Shown here piece after piece: positions 11,261 to 24,633 of a stretch of 64,000 bases of DNA. How positions within the stretch are numbered: the stretch's first letter is position 1; each line of letters begins with the position of its first letter. The position numbers and the translations under genes were made by a program. Under the pieces are notes generated by a model. It saw only the letters and a program-made list of their open reading frames with translations. It searched no databases and was not told the DNA's origin. Source of the stretch: Talinum fruticosum (lineage: Eukaryota > Streptophyta > Magnoliopsida > Caryophyllales > Talinaceae); assembly GCA_021018815.1 (NCBI GenBank), contig JAITYX010000008.1, forward strand, positions 7,748,001-7,812,000, in the 5' to 3' direction.

Positions 11261-13310
11261 ACTTTGTGAGAAAGGAGGTTCATTTGAATGGTATTGCGGT
11301 ATTTGTAACCATAATATCTAGCCATATCAAGATTTCAATTAAATAGTTGACACATACAAGTACTATAATCATACAATTATTTTCATAAATGCCAAAAAAA
11401 AAGAGGTTCTTATTCGGATTTTGTTGATGGAATTGATTTAACTCAATAATGATTGGACCATATTAATAGAGTATTAGGGATAATCTAAACCCTAAAATGG
11501 AAAACAAATATTGAATTCAAAATCAGAATGTGAATGATATATATATAGAGGTGAGTATGTGCATATAAAGATGTAGTCAATAGTATGTAGATGGGTAGAA
11601 AAAGGTCATGTAAGAGGGGGAATCATGAAATGAATGGTAATTAAGGGTGGGGTTCCATTCCATCAGGTCACTTTCTCACTCGTTCTCAAGGGAAGCCTGT
11701 AGCCTGATTAATCTGACTACAATGCATTTTCATTTTTTGAATTGAGGGGTAGGGCAGGCTAGGGTAGGGTCTAGGGGACCAAACCTTGCCCTTGGACCCC
11801 CTTTGATAGTCCCTACACATTCACACATTTCACAGGCTTCACAACAACACCCCCTCCCCCTCCTTCGACCCCAACTCATCTGATAATGATCCTGACCTGA
11901 CCCCCTCCCTCTCCCCCTAACCCTATTGGATAGTACTACTCCTTGGTGGTCACCGCTGGGCCAGTCTATTATAGGCTACATCTAACCGGTCGGATCTGCG
12001 AGATCCAAGAGTTGGATTATGTTGGCTATATGTATTGGTCGGTAAAATTATGCAAAGAAACGCAACTTGGAGTAATATGTATTGAAGATGATTGAAACCG
12101 GACAATTTAATTAAACTCCTTAATTGGTTAATTCGAGTTCAACTTCTATATATATTTGCATATTATAATTATTTGGAACTTTCTGTTATTTGAAAATATA
12201 AGTTTTTTGTTTTGTTGATAATTCATTTAGGTAAAGGAAAAATGAAAGGGGAGAAAAAATGGAAAAGGTATTTTGATTGAGAATAGACAGGGGGTGCCCA
12301 CGTGATGTCCTCGTGTACATGCGAGAAATTTCCGAGGTCATTACTTTTTATTTTTTTTTTATTTTGGAATTAAGATAACAGAAAGTAGATGGTCACGGGA
12401 ATGTATGTAGGTGTCAATGGTACAAGTTGACAAAACCAATGGAATTAATTCAGCATTCCCTCAACAGCTCATACTCCTCTCTCTCCCTCTCTTTCTCTCC
12501 CTCTCTCTCCCTCTCTCTCTCATAATTTTATCACTATGTCGTCATTTGACACTTAAATTTGTTCGAATTAATGTTTATAAAAGTGTTTATAATCACTAAC
12601 ATTTCATAATAGATATAACAAATATTTATAACAAACTTATAACAACTCATATTACCTCAGTATCGGTTTATAACAACTCATCATTGTTATAAACGCTATA
12701 ACAGATTGGTTTTAACGGATGAAACGAACATACCATTAGACTTGATAAACAGATTATTATGTTCAAGAACGGATGCATAAATGGTGCAGGGGTCGAGGTC
12801 TTAGTCTGAGAATTATTCAAAATTCTATGAAAAAAATCCTAAAATTTAAAAGTGAATATACGTTGAAGGATATATTAATCGAAAAAATTAGTACTCGTAT
12901 AATTATGGGAAATTCAATAATTGGACACTGTTATATGAATTTTTTGTATCCATCATTAAACAAAATGATCTTGTAGAGAGATGCAACATTGAAGGAAAAG
13001 TTTGTGTTTGGTCAATTCAAATTTTAGGTCTAAATTGTAACGGCATGTCCCAATATCGACTTAAGTACGAGTCTGGGTCATACAGTTTAAGTTTACCAAT
13101 TTATGGTGTTAGAATTTAAACTTTATATTCGGGGTCTCAAGCACTTATATATAGATGTAGTAGTAGTAGGGCCGAAGTTCTAAATTTTGTCTAGAGCGAG
13201 CTGGGCAAATTTAGGCCCGTCCCAGCCCAGCCCAGTTGTCACCCTGCTTCACGTAAATTGTTGCAATTAAGTTGTTTCTTCGTTTAGGCAATCACAAATT
13301 GTAGCAATTC

Positions 13311-13440
13311 ATGATTTTGATGGGGATGTCATGATTTTGCATGGCTCGGTGGTGGTGGCTGTGGGCTTGTAAGTTTGCTGGTATCGAGAAACCCAGGAAT
13401 TCTCCTAACCTAGATTTCTAGGGGTTAGAAATTTCTACTT
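13311..13440 (+). pseudogene. Relic of a BAHD acyltransferase 3' end
   Basis: This stretch matches the end of exon 2 of the BAHD copies further along. It contains ATGATTTTGATGGGGATGTC, then GGCTCGGTGGTGGTGGCTG and GTGGGCTTGTAAG, which correspond to the FDGDV...[12 protein letters not shown] segment. About 15 bases are missing in the middle, and a stop is created where GGCTTACAAG would be expected. After it, sequence resembling the 3' UTR of copy 2 (AACCCAGG...CTAGAT) can be followed to about 13440. No exon 1 is found upstream. It is therefore the remnant of a fifth copy. Confidence 0.7.
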
Positions 13441-13889
13441 GAAAAAGAAAAATTATCTTGAGATATAATAGGGAGTTTTTTTTTTTTTTTCGTTACATAT
13501 CTGGCCATCCTTGACAATGAATTTTATCTCATTATTAATCATTTTAATTCAAATTATTATCTTATTCAAGAAGATCAATACGCTATATTACATATAGAAC
13601 GGAAGTAGGAATTAATAGTAAAATATTTCATATTTTTAAAACCTCTATTGCCATTAATGATGCCTACGTTTAATATTAGCTTAAAATATGGATACAATGT
13701 ATGCGATAGAGATCTTGTCACACTCTTAATATCCTATTATAATCAAGTTGTTATCTTCCGTTTTTTTTGTTCTTTTTTTGGGTGAAGGGGGTGGGGGAAC
13801 TGTTCATTGCAGTGATTCTTCCCCTTGATTTCCCAGCCTTCAAATAGCCCAATCGACCAGATTCTCCGTAAGGAGGGTGAGAGAAAAGA

Positions 13890-15356
13890 ATGGGAACGAC
13901 GAGAGTCAAGGCTAGGTATATTGTGAAACCAGCTGAACCAACATGGGAAGGCACTTCGCTTCTCTCTCAATTAGACCAAATTGGAGTAATTACACACACT
14001 CCCTCATCTACATCTACAACAAACCTTCGCATGAGTCATCCCATGGTGAAATCATCAATTCGCTCAGAGACTCATTGAGCCGTGCCCTGGTCCCATTCTA
14101 CCCCTATGCTGGCCGCCTGCACTGGATCGCTGGAGGGAGGATCGAGCTCCATTGCAATGCCATGGGTGTAGAGCTTATCGAAGCAGAATCTAGCCGGGCA
14201 ATACCTGACCTAGATGACTTGTCCAATTTCAAAGGCTTTAAAGATCTTATCCCTCGCGTGGATTATGAGAAACCCTTCCATGAGCTCGCACCGCTCCTGG
14301 TCCAGCTCACCTGGTTTCAATGTGGAGGCATTGGGCTAAGCATGGCCTTGTCCCATGTGGTCGCTGATGGGATTGGGGCGTATGATTTTATCAGGGTCTG
14401 GGCTAAGCTTGCTCGTGGTGAGCCATTGGAGGGATCACCATGTCTAGACCGTCAAGTCCTAGACGATCGGGCTAAAACCCTAATCAAGGAGCTTCCCCAT
14501 GCTGACCACTTGTTCCCGACGCTTCCTACATTGATAGGCAAAGCAGATAACTTGGAGGAACGAAGGAAGGATACAATTGCAGCGACATTATTATTGACAA
14601 AGAGTCAAGTCAATCATCTTAGGAAAGCGGCTAACAGTGAAATACGCGAGGGGCATCCATATAGCCGCTTTGAAGCTATCGCGGCTCATGTATGGAGATG
14701 CACATCCAAGGGACGAGAGCATAGCAGCGACCAAATGACGGCCTTGTGTTTCTGTGTGGACTCACGTTGGCGCATGGATCCACCGTTACCGCCAAGGTAT
14801 ACCGTCACTCCCTAATTCGAGCTCGATCTACATGGACAACTAATTAATCAATATGCAATAATATTCCATGCCTCATTTTTCGAACGCAGATACTTTGGCA
14901 ATGCCATCGTGGATGTCTTAGCATCGAGCCAAGCCGGAGAACTAGTATCGAGACCCATAAGCCATGCATGTCGAAGAATAAGAGAAGCAACAGAGAAGGT
15001 GACCGACGAGTGTATTCGGTACACAATTGGGTTTATCAAGGAACAGAAAAGTTTATCCGCTTACCAAGATAGAAGTGCCCTAGGAAGCACGGAAGGGGTT
15101 TTCTACGGCAACCCTAATCTCGGGTTGCGAGCTGGTTGAACCTCCCGGTCCGTGGCCTAGATTTTGGGTGGGGGAGGAGATCCACTCGGGTCCGGGAAGT
15201 CATGACTTTGACGGGGATGTCATGATTTTGCCTGGCTACAACCACGATGGCTCGGTGGTGGTCGTGGTGGGATTGCAAGTTGCTCATATGGAGAAGTTCA
15301 AGAAATTCTTCTATGACGATATACATGTTGAATATTTATCCCAGGAGTATTTGTAA
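13890..15356 (+). pseudogene. BAHD acyltransferase copy 1, three frame disruptions
   Basis: Cytosolic acyl-CoA-dependent acyltransferase family (HXXXD type). The N-terminal VKPAEPTW...LSQLDQIG is typical of hydroxycinnamoyl-transferase-like members, possibly spermidine or shikimate type; the substrate is not inferable. Exon 1 is 13890-14796 and exon 2 is 14890-15356, with a GT-AG intron at PPLPPR/YFGN, the usual position. The catalytic HVVAD (in LSHVVADG) and DFGWG are present. One base is missing near 13995-14012 (after ITHT), another near 15120 (GNPNLG, before ASWLN, where copy 2 has GGGG and this copy GGG). A third lies directly after DFGWG near 15172 and is shared by all copies. In the restored frame the C-terminus would end at 15356 with a few residues ([10 protein letters not shown]) not seen in the other copies. 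The lesions make it a likely pseudogene unless base-call errors are responsible. Confidence 0.85.
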
Positions 15357-18300
15357 TTAAATATGTACTTTTAATTTCGTCACCTAACTTGTTTTTACCA
15401 TGTTATAATGTAATTAAGTAATTTTCCAATTATAATGTAATTAATTTGTTTATTTTACCATAGTGAGAGTTTAAGAAAAGGGGGTTCGGAAACTTAAAGA
15501 TTTTATGTTAAAGTTAATAATGTAATTAAGTAATTCTCGAGTACCTTTCTAGCTCAAACAGTTGGTTTTGGACCAAATGCAATGGGTCAATTAGGCTTGT
15601 ATCGAAAGATGTTTATGCATATCAAAGTATCTTGTTCGCGCTTACTTTTTCATTGTAAGTCGATAATATATTTTAGATTAGGTCATATGCAATGGATATC
15701 CAATGAATGTGATAGAAAGTGATCACCAGCTCAATTTGAACGTTTCATTCCTAGTAAATATGGAGAATGATTGTTTCGTTAATTATTGTAATTGTAAGTT
15801 ATCAGCAAATATGAAAAATGATTTAAATTGGATCAATTTTAAAATGAATAAAAACCGAGTATCGAGTCTCGTAGTGTGTTGGGTTATGAGGAATTAGGAT
15901 TGAATAATTTGATATAGGCAGTTTGGCCCTCTTAATGACTGATTTATGTTAGCATTTTGACGGGATTATATCTTGGGAATGTATTACGGTCAGTCAAACA
16001 ACATTGGGTTTGAACGTTTGACATTTGGGATCTTTTTTTTGCCAATTTACTATTTGGGAAATGAAGGTGGGACTGGTTTTGGGTTTTTGGGCCTAGATAG
16101 GTTGTTTCTCTCTCCCCATGGTCTGTCAGTCCAGTGGGCTCTTGGGCTCAGTTGTATAAAGAGTTAAAAATAATAAAGATTCAAAATTAAAAACCCGATG
16201 GATATGAATAGATATTATACGACTATTAGTACTTTTTAAAACTCAATCAGTCTATGTATGATATCATTTTCAAAAGGGTGATGATATGTGTTTTGTATGA
16301 AGACACTTTTAAAATGTCTTGTCTTAATCTATATTAATGTATTTTACAATTTAAAATCACTATTTTTTTAATAATTATGATCAATTATGAAGGTAAAGAT
16401 TTAATAATTGTCGGTTACGTCAACAATTATCAAATGACACTCTAATAAGATCAAACCTACTTAGAAGGTATGTCATACACATAATTTTACAAATATGAAA
16501 AATGATGGATGAAATGACGATTTTACATAATTTGAAGTTATAATATAATTATAGTATTTAATCATACCATTCTTTTTCAATTTATTACATAATATAATAA
16601 TTTTTAAATCAAAAGAAGAGACTTAAGATATGTCTTATATAAGACGCATATCATGTAACTTTAAAAAACGGGTTGATTGTGTGCAAAACGGTATTTACTC
16701 ACCACCCTATTGTGTTCACTCACAGGCAGCTAAGCATACTCGTACAGAAATTGTTGAATCAATTTTTTTGTTGGGGAAATGGAGGAACATGGTATTAGGT
16801 GGAACAACTGATACCAAGAGCAAATTTTTAGGTATTCCCCTTAGTGATGATGCATGGTGAACTCAAATAATTGGTGGTTTTAGTATAATTTCAAATTAGT
16901 GAATTATTCAACTCAAATATCAGTTAATTGGACTTTATATTCGTTGCTTGGTTGATTAAGATCTAATTTGTATGACTTTATGACAAAATATCAAAACAGG
17001 TTATTCATCGTCTGTACATCTGTTTAATATAATTGCGTACATTTGGTAGCGCGTGAAAGGGATGGAAGGATTTGCTGTCGTTGATAAAATTAATGGTCTC
17101 GTTAGGGATAGACAACGAGTCAAGTTACGGTTGGTCTGTTAGCAAGTAGTCCTGACGAAAAAGGAGGATTTGATTCTAAAATGGAACAAACTTGTATAAA
17201 AATCCTTTTGACATCCAAATTATTAAGATAAATTTAAGTAAACTAATATAATATAAAAGTCGATATAAACATGAGTGATTATATGCATTGCTCGGTAATT
17301 TAATATTGATATAAAAGCTACCGAGTGTGCAATGTCAAAAGTGGTTATTGGTTGACAAAGACTAATAGGTGTGGTGTGGGGAATCGGAGAAGTGTGGAGC
17401 AAAATATAGGCAGGCATTGGTCGATACTAGAATAGTCAAGAATATTGATATTGATCGGAAGCTACGAGTCTAGGACTTGTCCAATATCCTACCTTGTAGG
17501 AAGAATATTTGGTAAACAAAAACTTGTGTTTTTTAATTTTAGGGATGAATGAGAAAAAGTGAGTGTTGATCCACTAGTTTGCGATTACTTTTTAGCATAA
17601 GAAAGCTTTTTTAACACGGGCACAAGAATATTATTGCCCCTCATGCAAATAAAACACTAGCTTGTGGAATTTTATAAGTCATTCACCTAATCTTGAAAGT
17701 AGCAGTATAATATGTGAGATAGGATACAATGCAATATTGCCAAGATATTTTGTAGGTCATATTCTAAGATTAAGTCGTTCTCGTTTGAGACGAGGGGGCA
17801 GGAAATTGTTTATCAAATTAATTATGTTAGCTTTATATACTTTTTTAAATATATTTTGACGAATAAAATTCAGCTTCTTGTTTAACTTTATAAAGATTAG
17901 TTGGACAATACTTGGTTTTATTAAGTCAGTCAAGATATCGTGACTATTTTTCGTATAATAATCGACATTATTTTAAGTTTGATTATCCTAGTACGTACTA
18001 TAGAGTTGGTAATTGCTTTTGCATAGGTCCATCAGCTCATATATGTCTTTTGTTTAAATATTAGAGGAGTATTTATGTCACATGTTTGGGAAATAATTGG
18101 ATGCTTTCTTGTGAGATCAATCTTGAGAATATTATATGGTATTTATATTTAAATTGATTAAATCTTAGTCGATTAACCCCATTGGCAAAGTTAGAAAATA
18201 TATTTAAGGGTGTTCCTTCTTTAATATTCTTAAATTTTATAACCGTTATTATTTTTTATGAGTGTCCCCTTTAACAATTTTATGATTTTTTAGAATTTCT

Positions 18301-21300
18301 AAACATAAATTTTAACAAATGGCTCTGCCACTGATTAAGCCAATAAGCAATCACAGATAGCAAGAGGATGTTTAAAGCCAAGTTAATAAGATCGGGTCGA
18401 TCCTAAGTAAGGCACTTTAGTCACGAAACAGGCTAGTTTAAAGCCTAACTAAGAGGGTTCCTCAGAACTCAATTTTAAGGAATGGGACGATACTTTTATG
18501 CAAGCAACAATGTTCAACATGGGATCAATATCAGTTTTATTAATTAGCAGAAGCATCAGTTTTAAAGAATGGAATCAAAACAGCAGTTCAAGCAGGATAC
18601 ATCCTTTCCTAGATTGAGGGAAATAACAAAATACTTATTCAATCTCTTCTATTGAAAATTCGATACTTTGGGAGATTCAAATGCCTAGTCAAGATGCTTC
18701 CATTTACTTATAAATTATAATCATATACTAAGGTAGAAATCTCGCATGTATTTAAAGAAGGTTACTAGCAACAAATTGGCTTACCCTATATGGTCATCGT
18801 ATGATTACTATCAAGTTCACAATCCGCATGCCATACCCTATAGAAATTTTTATATGATATTATAGATAGTAACTTTGAGAAAAGAAATACTTAAGATGTA
18901 TTGTTTATCTTTCGTCAAAAAGATTATCGTACCTTTCTTTCCCCTAATTCAATCTAACAAACAATGTAATAGGAAAATCCATATAGATGTGCTAACTTTT
19001 GAGTTTCAAGTTTAAACCTTATATTTATCCTCAATCCTTTTTTCCGGTTCTAATAAAAAATAAAGAATAATACAATATAAATATAATACACGTTGGAATC
19101 CAACGAGTAGTCGGGTGACATATATAGGGTACTAATCTTAACCTACACTGAGACCTCGTAGGCATTTGTTCAATCATTTCTCGTTTGTTTTGGCTACGCA
19201 CACATTACATTTCTCTGTGATTAGTACCTAACCAGACAACCTAGTATTTAAAATAAGAGCATAAGAAGGCTTGGTTATGTAGACAAGTAAACCATGTTGA
19301 AAATCCCTTCTTTGAATGAGAGAGACTCAAATGCTCCTTCATTTATTTGTTAATAATATTTTAAGTAAATTTCCCACCAATTAATAAATTAGCTTCATGT
19401 ATGAAGTGAACTCAACATGCTATCAATGGAGGGGAAAGACAAATACTAGGCCGGACGAAGATCTAGCAGATAAGATAATACAGTCTCGTCAAAAAAATGT
19501 TGAATTTTCACAAGTTCTTCCAAACGAGAGAAATTTATACATAATGAAGGTTGAATACACAATAAGTTTAACGTCTATTAATAATTATCGCATCGAACAC
19601 ACTTTATTTTGTTATTATCCATCATGAAAAATGAACAACAAAGTCTAGTATTGCAAACTGATCGTATATAACCCAAAATGTGTTACTTCCATTTATTTAT
19701 TTATTTTTATCAAAATGTTATTTTGTTATTTCGAGGATGGAAGAGTAGGATTATTGTCATTATTGTTATTATCACCGTTGTTGTTGTTGCTGCTACCATT
19801 ACTATTGTTGCTATGGCTTCTTGTTTGATCAAATTAGTTTTTTTGAGAAAATTATCATCATCATCGTGAAATTATTTTAAGAAGTATTATTAAAGCATAA
19901 AATAGAAATTACCTGCTACTTTGAATTATTATCAGATCAGTTAGCACTATTTTAAGAAAAAAGTTTATATATGAGAATTTGGGGATAAAACTCAGTATTA
20001 GTTTAGACAAAATAAATTTAATAACGCGATTCCACTAGATATATAGGGCAAGAACTCTTCAACACAAACAGAGGCTGCCCTTTGGACCAATTCAGGAAAA
20101 ATTAGGGAGCCCTACTCCTCTCCTAGTTCAGTCACACAGTCAAATAAGAAATGTAATGGCCAATAGAGATCAATAATCCATTTCAGAAGCCAGAAAAAGT
20201 AGGGCAGAACTACGAATATTTTACGCCCTCAAAACATTAATTCCTGAAGCACACATACATATTTTATGATCCAAACAGAAGCATACGTACACATTACATC
20301 TCAGAGATAGAGGAAGACAGAGAGAACGCAGATGCGAAAGTTGGAATGCATGCGATAGTTACAGGCGAGGTACGGTGTGGAGGAGTTTGATGTAGTAGCC
20401 TTATCCTCAATGACAAGATCACAAAGAGACTGATGCCATTAGAAGATATCATATACCACACGAAGGTTCATGTTAAAGAAGTCGACAAGCATGCATAGTG
20501 ATGTGATGGTATGCGGCATATTAGATGAAAATGAAAAGGGAAGTTAAGATCCATGTCAAATCTCAATCTATAGACAAGAGTACGAGGACTCAATGACCCG
20601 TTTTTAAAAAAATACATAGTAACGTTAAAGTATATTAATAAGATTCTACGTTTGATTTGATTCCAACTTTCTTTTCGTTTGTAGTTTATATATGTAAAAC
20701 TTTTTTAAAAAATTAAAATATTAATCAATAAAAAAGGAGGAATAAACACCAATATAACTGGATAACAATAGATATCATATTATGTCAACAATTAAATTTA
20801 AACCTTAATTTTGTAGCTCAAAGCTCTAAAAAATAGTATGCTATAAAAAGGTGAGATTCTCTTAGGTCAAATCCTTTTCTCATAGGATCAATACATATAT
20901 ATTTTATGATTTTTAATCTCTATTTAATTGAAATTGAGTTATTGTTAGTTCATAAGGGGGTAAAACTCGCCCATAACTTATTTTCTTAAATTACAAAACT
21001 CTGACTCGAGCATAATTATAGCAAGAATAAGTGTTTCAAACGAGTTATATAAATCTGTGTTAGATTTATGAATGATTCTCTAACATGTACACCATCTACT
21101 CATTAAGTACTAGTCCATGAAAGTTTTGTTGCATATATGAGCCAACGCTTATCTATTCTATAAATTAACGAGGATATTTTATGTAATTTGAATTTTTGTT
21201 TTCACTTCAAATATACTAATACCACTTGAAAATGCTGTACAATTACATACTTAAAAAGGAAACCAAACATATATATGAAATAGATTTAGTACCTTCACTT

Positions 21301-21450
21301 TAACCACTAAATCATTATCACCTAATCTTGATTTAATTACCAGTAATAATGGTAGTATCTATGCTAGCTATATTGTGAAATTAAGTCATTATCATTCTAG
21401 AAGAGGACGAAATAAATTGTATGTTGAAATAGTCTTCCCCCTTCTCGTCT
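15357..21450. other. Intergenic region, no gene seen
   Basis: Six kilobases of AT-rich DNA between BAHD copies 1 and 2. Open frames are short and carry no recognisable domain. No complete transposon with paired ends was identified by eye. The tract at 18340-19200 has slightly more balanced composition and may be old retroelement sequence, but no motif supports a class. Confidence 0.4.
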
Positions 21451-21459
21451 ACAAATAGC
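21451..21459 (+). promoter_or_regulatory. Conserved AAATAGCC-type box upstream of BAHD copy 2
   Basis: ACAAATAGCC lies about 55 bases before the copy 2 ATG. Equivalent boxes precede the other copies: TTCAAATAGCCC (13839-13850, copy 1), TTGAAATAGC (30484-30493, copy 3) and TTGAAATAGCCC (60684-60695, copy 4). Position and composition suggest a TATA-like core promoter element. The role is inferred. Confidence 0.45.
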
Positions 21460-21512
21460 CCTTAAAATTGACAAACTTTTTAATATACGGAGTGAGTGTG
21501 ACTAATTAAAGA

Positions 21513-23199
21513 ATGGAATTGCGAGTTAAGGCTAAGCATGTTGTGAAACCAGCTGAGCCAACGTGGAGTGGCACCCTCCCTCTCTCTCAATTAGATCAAA
21601 TTGGAGTCATAACTCACACCTCAGTCGTCTACATTTATAACAAACCCTCCCTAGATTTGGTTCATGATTCATCCCATAACAAAGTCATCGATGCCCTCAA
21701 ACACTCGTTGAGCCGTGTCCTAGTCCCATTCTACCCCCTTGCTGGCCGCCTCCACTGGGTGGCCGGAGGGAGGCTCGAGCTTCATTGCAATGCAATGGGT
21801 GTGGAGCTCATCGAGGCAGAGTCTAGCCTCAAAGTAAGTGACTTGGGTGACTTGTCGGATTTCAATGGCTTTGAAGATCTCACCCCTCGCGTGGATTATG
21901 AGAAGCCCTTCCATGAGCTTCCGCTGTTCCTGGTCCAGTTGATTTGGTTTCAATGCGGAGGGATTGGACTCGGGATATCCACGTCCCATGTAATTGCCGA
22001 TGGGGAAGCTGGCCTCAATTTTATCAGGGAGTGGGCTAGGCTTGCTCGTGGTGAGCCATTGGAGGGATCACCTTACCTAGACCGTCGAATCCTAGACGAT
22101 AGGGGTAAAACCCTACTCATCAATGAGTCTTCCCATGTTGATCATGTAGAGTTCTTCCCTACCCTTCCTACATTAATAGGCAAAGCCGACAGCTTCGAGG
22201 AACACAGGAAGGAGACCATTGCAACGACGCTGATATTGACAAAGAGTCAAGTAGATGAGCTTAGGAAAGTTGCTAATAGGGGAAAACAGTGTGATTGTGA
22301 GGAGCGTCCGTATGGTCGTTTTGAAGCTATCGCAGCTCATGCATGGAGATGTGCATCCAAGGCTCGCGAGCATAAGAGTGAGCAAATGACATGCTTGTGT
22401 TTTTGTGTGGACTCACGTAGGCGCATGAATCCGCCCTTGCCACCAAGGTAAGACTACTCTACGTCGATCATCAAATTTGGACTTGATATATATACATGTA
22501 GATAGAATTGTAGGAACTAGTTGGATCTAGATAGAATTGACCTCTTCAATTGCGATGGCAAATGGAATTGGTCAATTAGGTTAACGTCAAAAAGTTTTTT
22601 CATATACGTCATGTTTAGGTCTAGGTTTTGGTCCATGTGAAAGACCTCAACAAACTAAATATGCACATCCATCTAATAACTATTTTCATAAATTATGTTA
22701 GTCTTCTATGAACTTTGATATGTTAATCATACATACATACCTGATTCATCAAAAGCAGATATTTTGGTAACGGTATCGTCGATGTCATGGCATCAAGCCA
22801 AGCAGGAGAGCTGGTATCGGAAACCCTAGGCCATGCATGTCGAAAAATAAGGGAAGCGATCATGAAGGTGACAGATGAATACATCCGGTCCATGATTAAC
22901 TTCCTCAAATCACAGAAAAGTTTGTCAACTTATCAAGACAGGGTTTCCCTAGGAAGCACGGATGGTGTCTTCAATTGTAACCCGAACATTGGGGTCGCGA
23001 GCTGGTTGAACCTCCCAATTCGTGGCCTAGACTTTGGGTGGGGGAGGAGATCTTCTCGGGTCCGGGAAGTCATGACTTTGATGGGGACATTGTGATTTTG
23101 CCTGGTTACAAGAACGATGGCTCGGTAGTGGTGGTTGTGGGCTTACAAGTTACTCATATGGAGAAATTCAAGACCTATTTCTATGAGGATATATGTTAA
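21513..23199 (+). CDS. BAHD acyltransferase copy 2 (hydroxycinnamoyl-transferase-like), one frame change after DFGWG
   Basis: Exon 1 is 21513-22447, intron 22448-22758 (GTAAGA...AG), exon 2 from 22759. The N-terminus [18 protein letters not shown] is followed by [10 protein letters not shown]. The acyl-CoA-dependent catalytic motif is HVIAD (in [12 protein letters not shown]), the splice junction is PPLPPR/YFGN and the structural motif DFGWG is at about 23026-23040. Exon 1 is fully open (311 codons). In the genomic frame translation runs 21 residues past DFGWG and stops at 23095. In the -1 frame a typical BAHD C-terminus follows ([16 protein letters not shown], then [18 protein letters not shown]) and stops at 23197-23199, giving about 460 residues, close to the family norm of 430-460. 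It would act in the cytosol, transferring a (hydroxycinnamoyl) group from CoA to an amine or alcohol. The acceptor is unknown. Whether the protein is truncated, recoded or dead is open. Confidence 0.85.
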
Positions 23200-24633
23200 T
23201 TTAATTAAAACCCAGGGAATAATTATTCATTTGAAAAATTTCCTCCTAGATCTAGCTATTAGAACTAATACTGCTGAGTGGTCGTCAAATAATTTATGTG
23301 TAATCTTTATTTGAAAATTTATAAGACAAACAAAAATAAAAAGAGCGACTACATATATCGAGAAGAATTTTTCTTTAAAAAATAAATTTAAGAAAATAAA
23401 AAAAACATTTGTTTTAAAAAATTTTACCAGTGGAGTTGAACTAACACCTGCTCATATCATTCTAATTTATAGTACTTGGTCTTTGATATATTTGTCTTGC
23501 TGATCTATGCGAGAAAAGAAAGGAAGAAAAAAGAAAAACAGTCAGAAATGGGAGAAAAATTTCCAACAATAAATAAGAAGAGGTGGGGGTAGGTTAAATT
23601 AAGGTTGTCCATAATTTATTTTAATATAATGTCCTGAAAATATATATTAAACTCACACTAATATAGCAAACCTGAGATCCGCATGCAGAGTCACACATGG
23701 ACGCTCTCAACTGCTACTGTCTTATATATTTGATGAATTTCAATGTTTACTAAGCTAAGCAGACATCCAATAGATGATTGAACGATGAAACGGAAAAGTA
23801 TGCGGACAGTTTAGGGAATTAAAAATATTTGGAGACCAACCATGTTAATTTAAATTTAAAGGGTATCCAACACCAATAAGCCCAACTTTCAAAACAACTA
23901 GTGTCATAAATATTAAATAAATAATTTTTTATATCCCACGGTAAATTTATTTCAAGTTTTTTATTATATATCAACAACTTTATAAACGTATAACAAATAT
24001 CTGTCTTAGCTACATCAAAAAAAAAAAAAATAATCTGTCCTAATTGCCTTACAGCCGAAAACGAGTTTAGAATCGTAAAAATAGAGAGAAAATGAGCGGT
24101 TGCAGAAATAGCCTTATCACAGTCCCGCCACGGTAGCAACCTAAAGATCATAACATTTTATATGCACTTAAGCGTATCTACTCCTCGCCATATGTCACGA
24201 GATGGTTGGACGAATGGGAAAATAGGAAGGGATTTTATGGACCTAATCTTTCTTTCTCTCTATATGCTCCCAGGAGCATTTCAAAATTTGCACCTAAAGA
24301 TTTATTTACTGTGCACATAAAAATGTTTACGTAGAACAATTATATTATGCTTATCAGATTTCACATAGCCTTGACCATGTGGCGACCATTGCACTCGTGG
24401 TGTTATAAATGAGCGCCAGACAAGTATTAGTCTTTTTTGATAAATTTTTATACCCACCTAAGACCTTATATTATAAGATGTTACATAATTAGGCAATATT
24501 CATAAAATTCTCTTTATTTTTCTTTTCCCCATACCATTTTTTGACACATGTCTTGTGAGTATAAACTATCTAATGTATAATAGATGCGCTGTGTTTTTTT
24601 TTTTACTAGTACAACAATTTGAATAAATTAATA

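Larger units (their letters stand above)
7056..13310. other. Intergenic region with MITEs, no gene seen
   Basis: Six kilobases of AT-rich spacer between the divergent IDD gene and the BAHD array. The short open frames are low-complexity and carry no recognisable domain. Elements that can be named (MITEs at 8287, 10065 and 11095, a TTAA run and a GC-richer patch at 11640-11990) are listed separately. Confidence 0.5.

Noticed and set aside
21720..21989. Antisense open frames inside BAHD exon 1 (also 30705-31025 and 60952-61221), similar among copies
   Set aside because: They mirror the conserved sense coding sequence; their similarity follows from it. No independent start, domain or splice signal.
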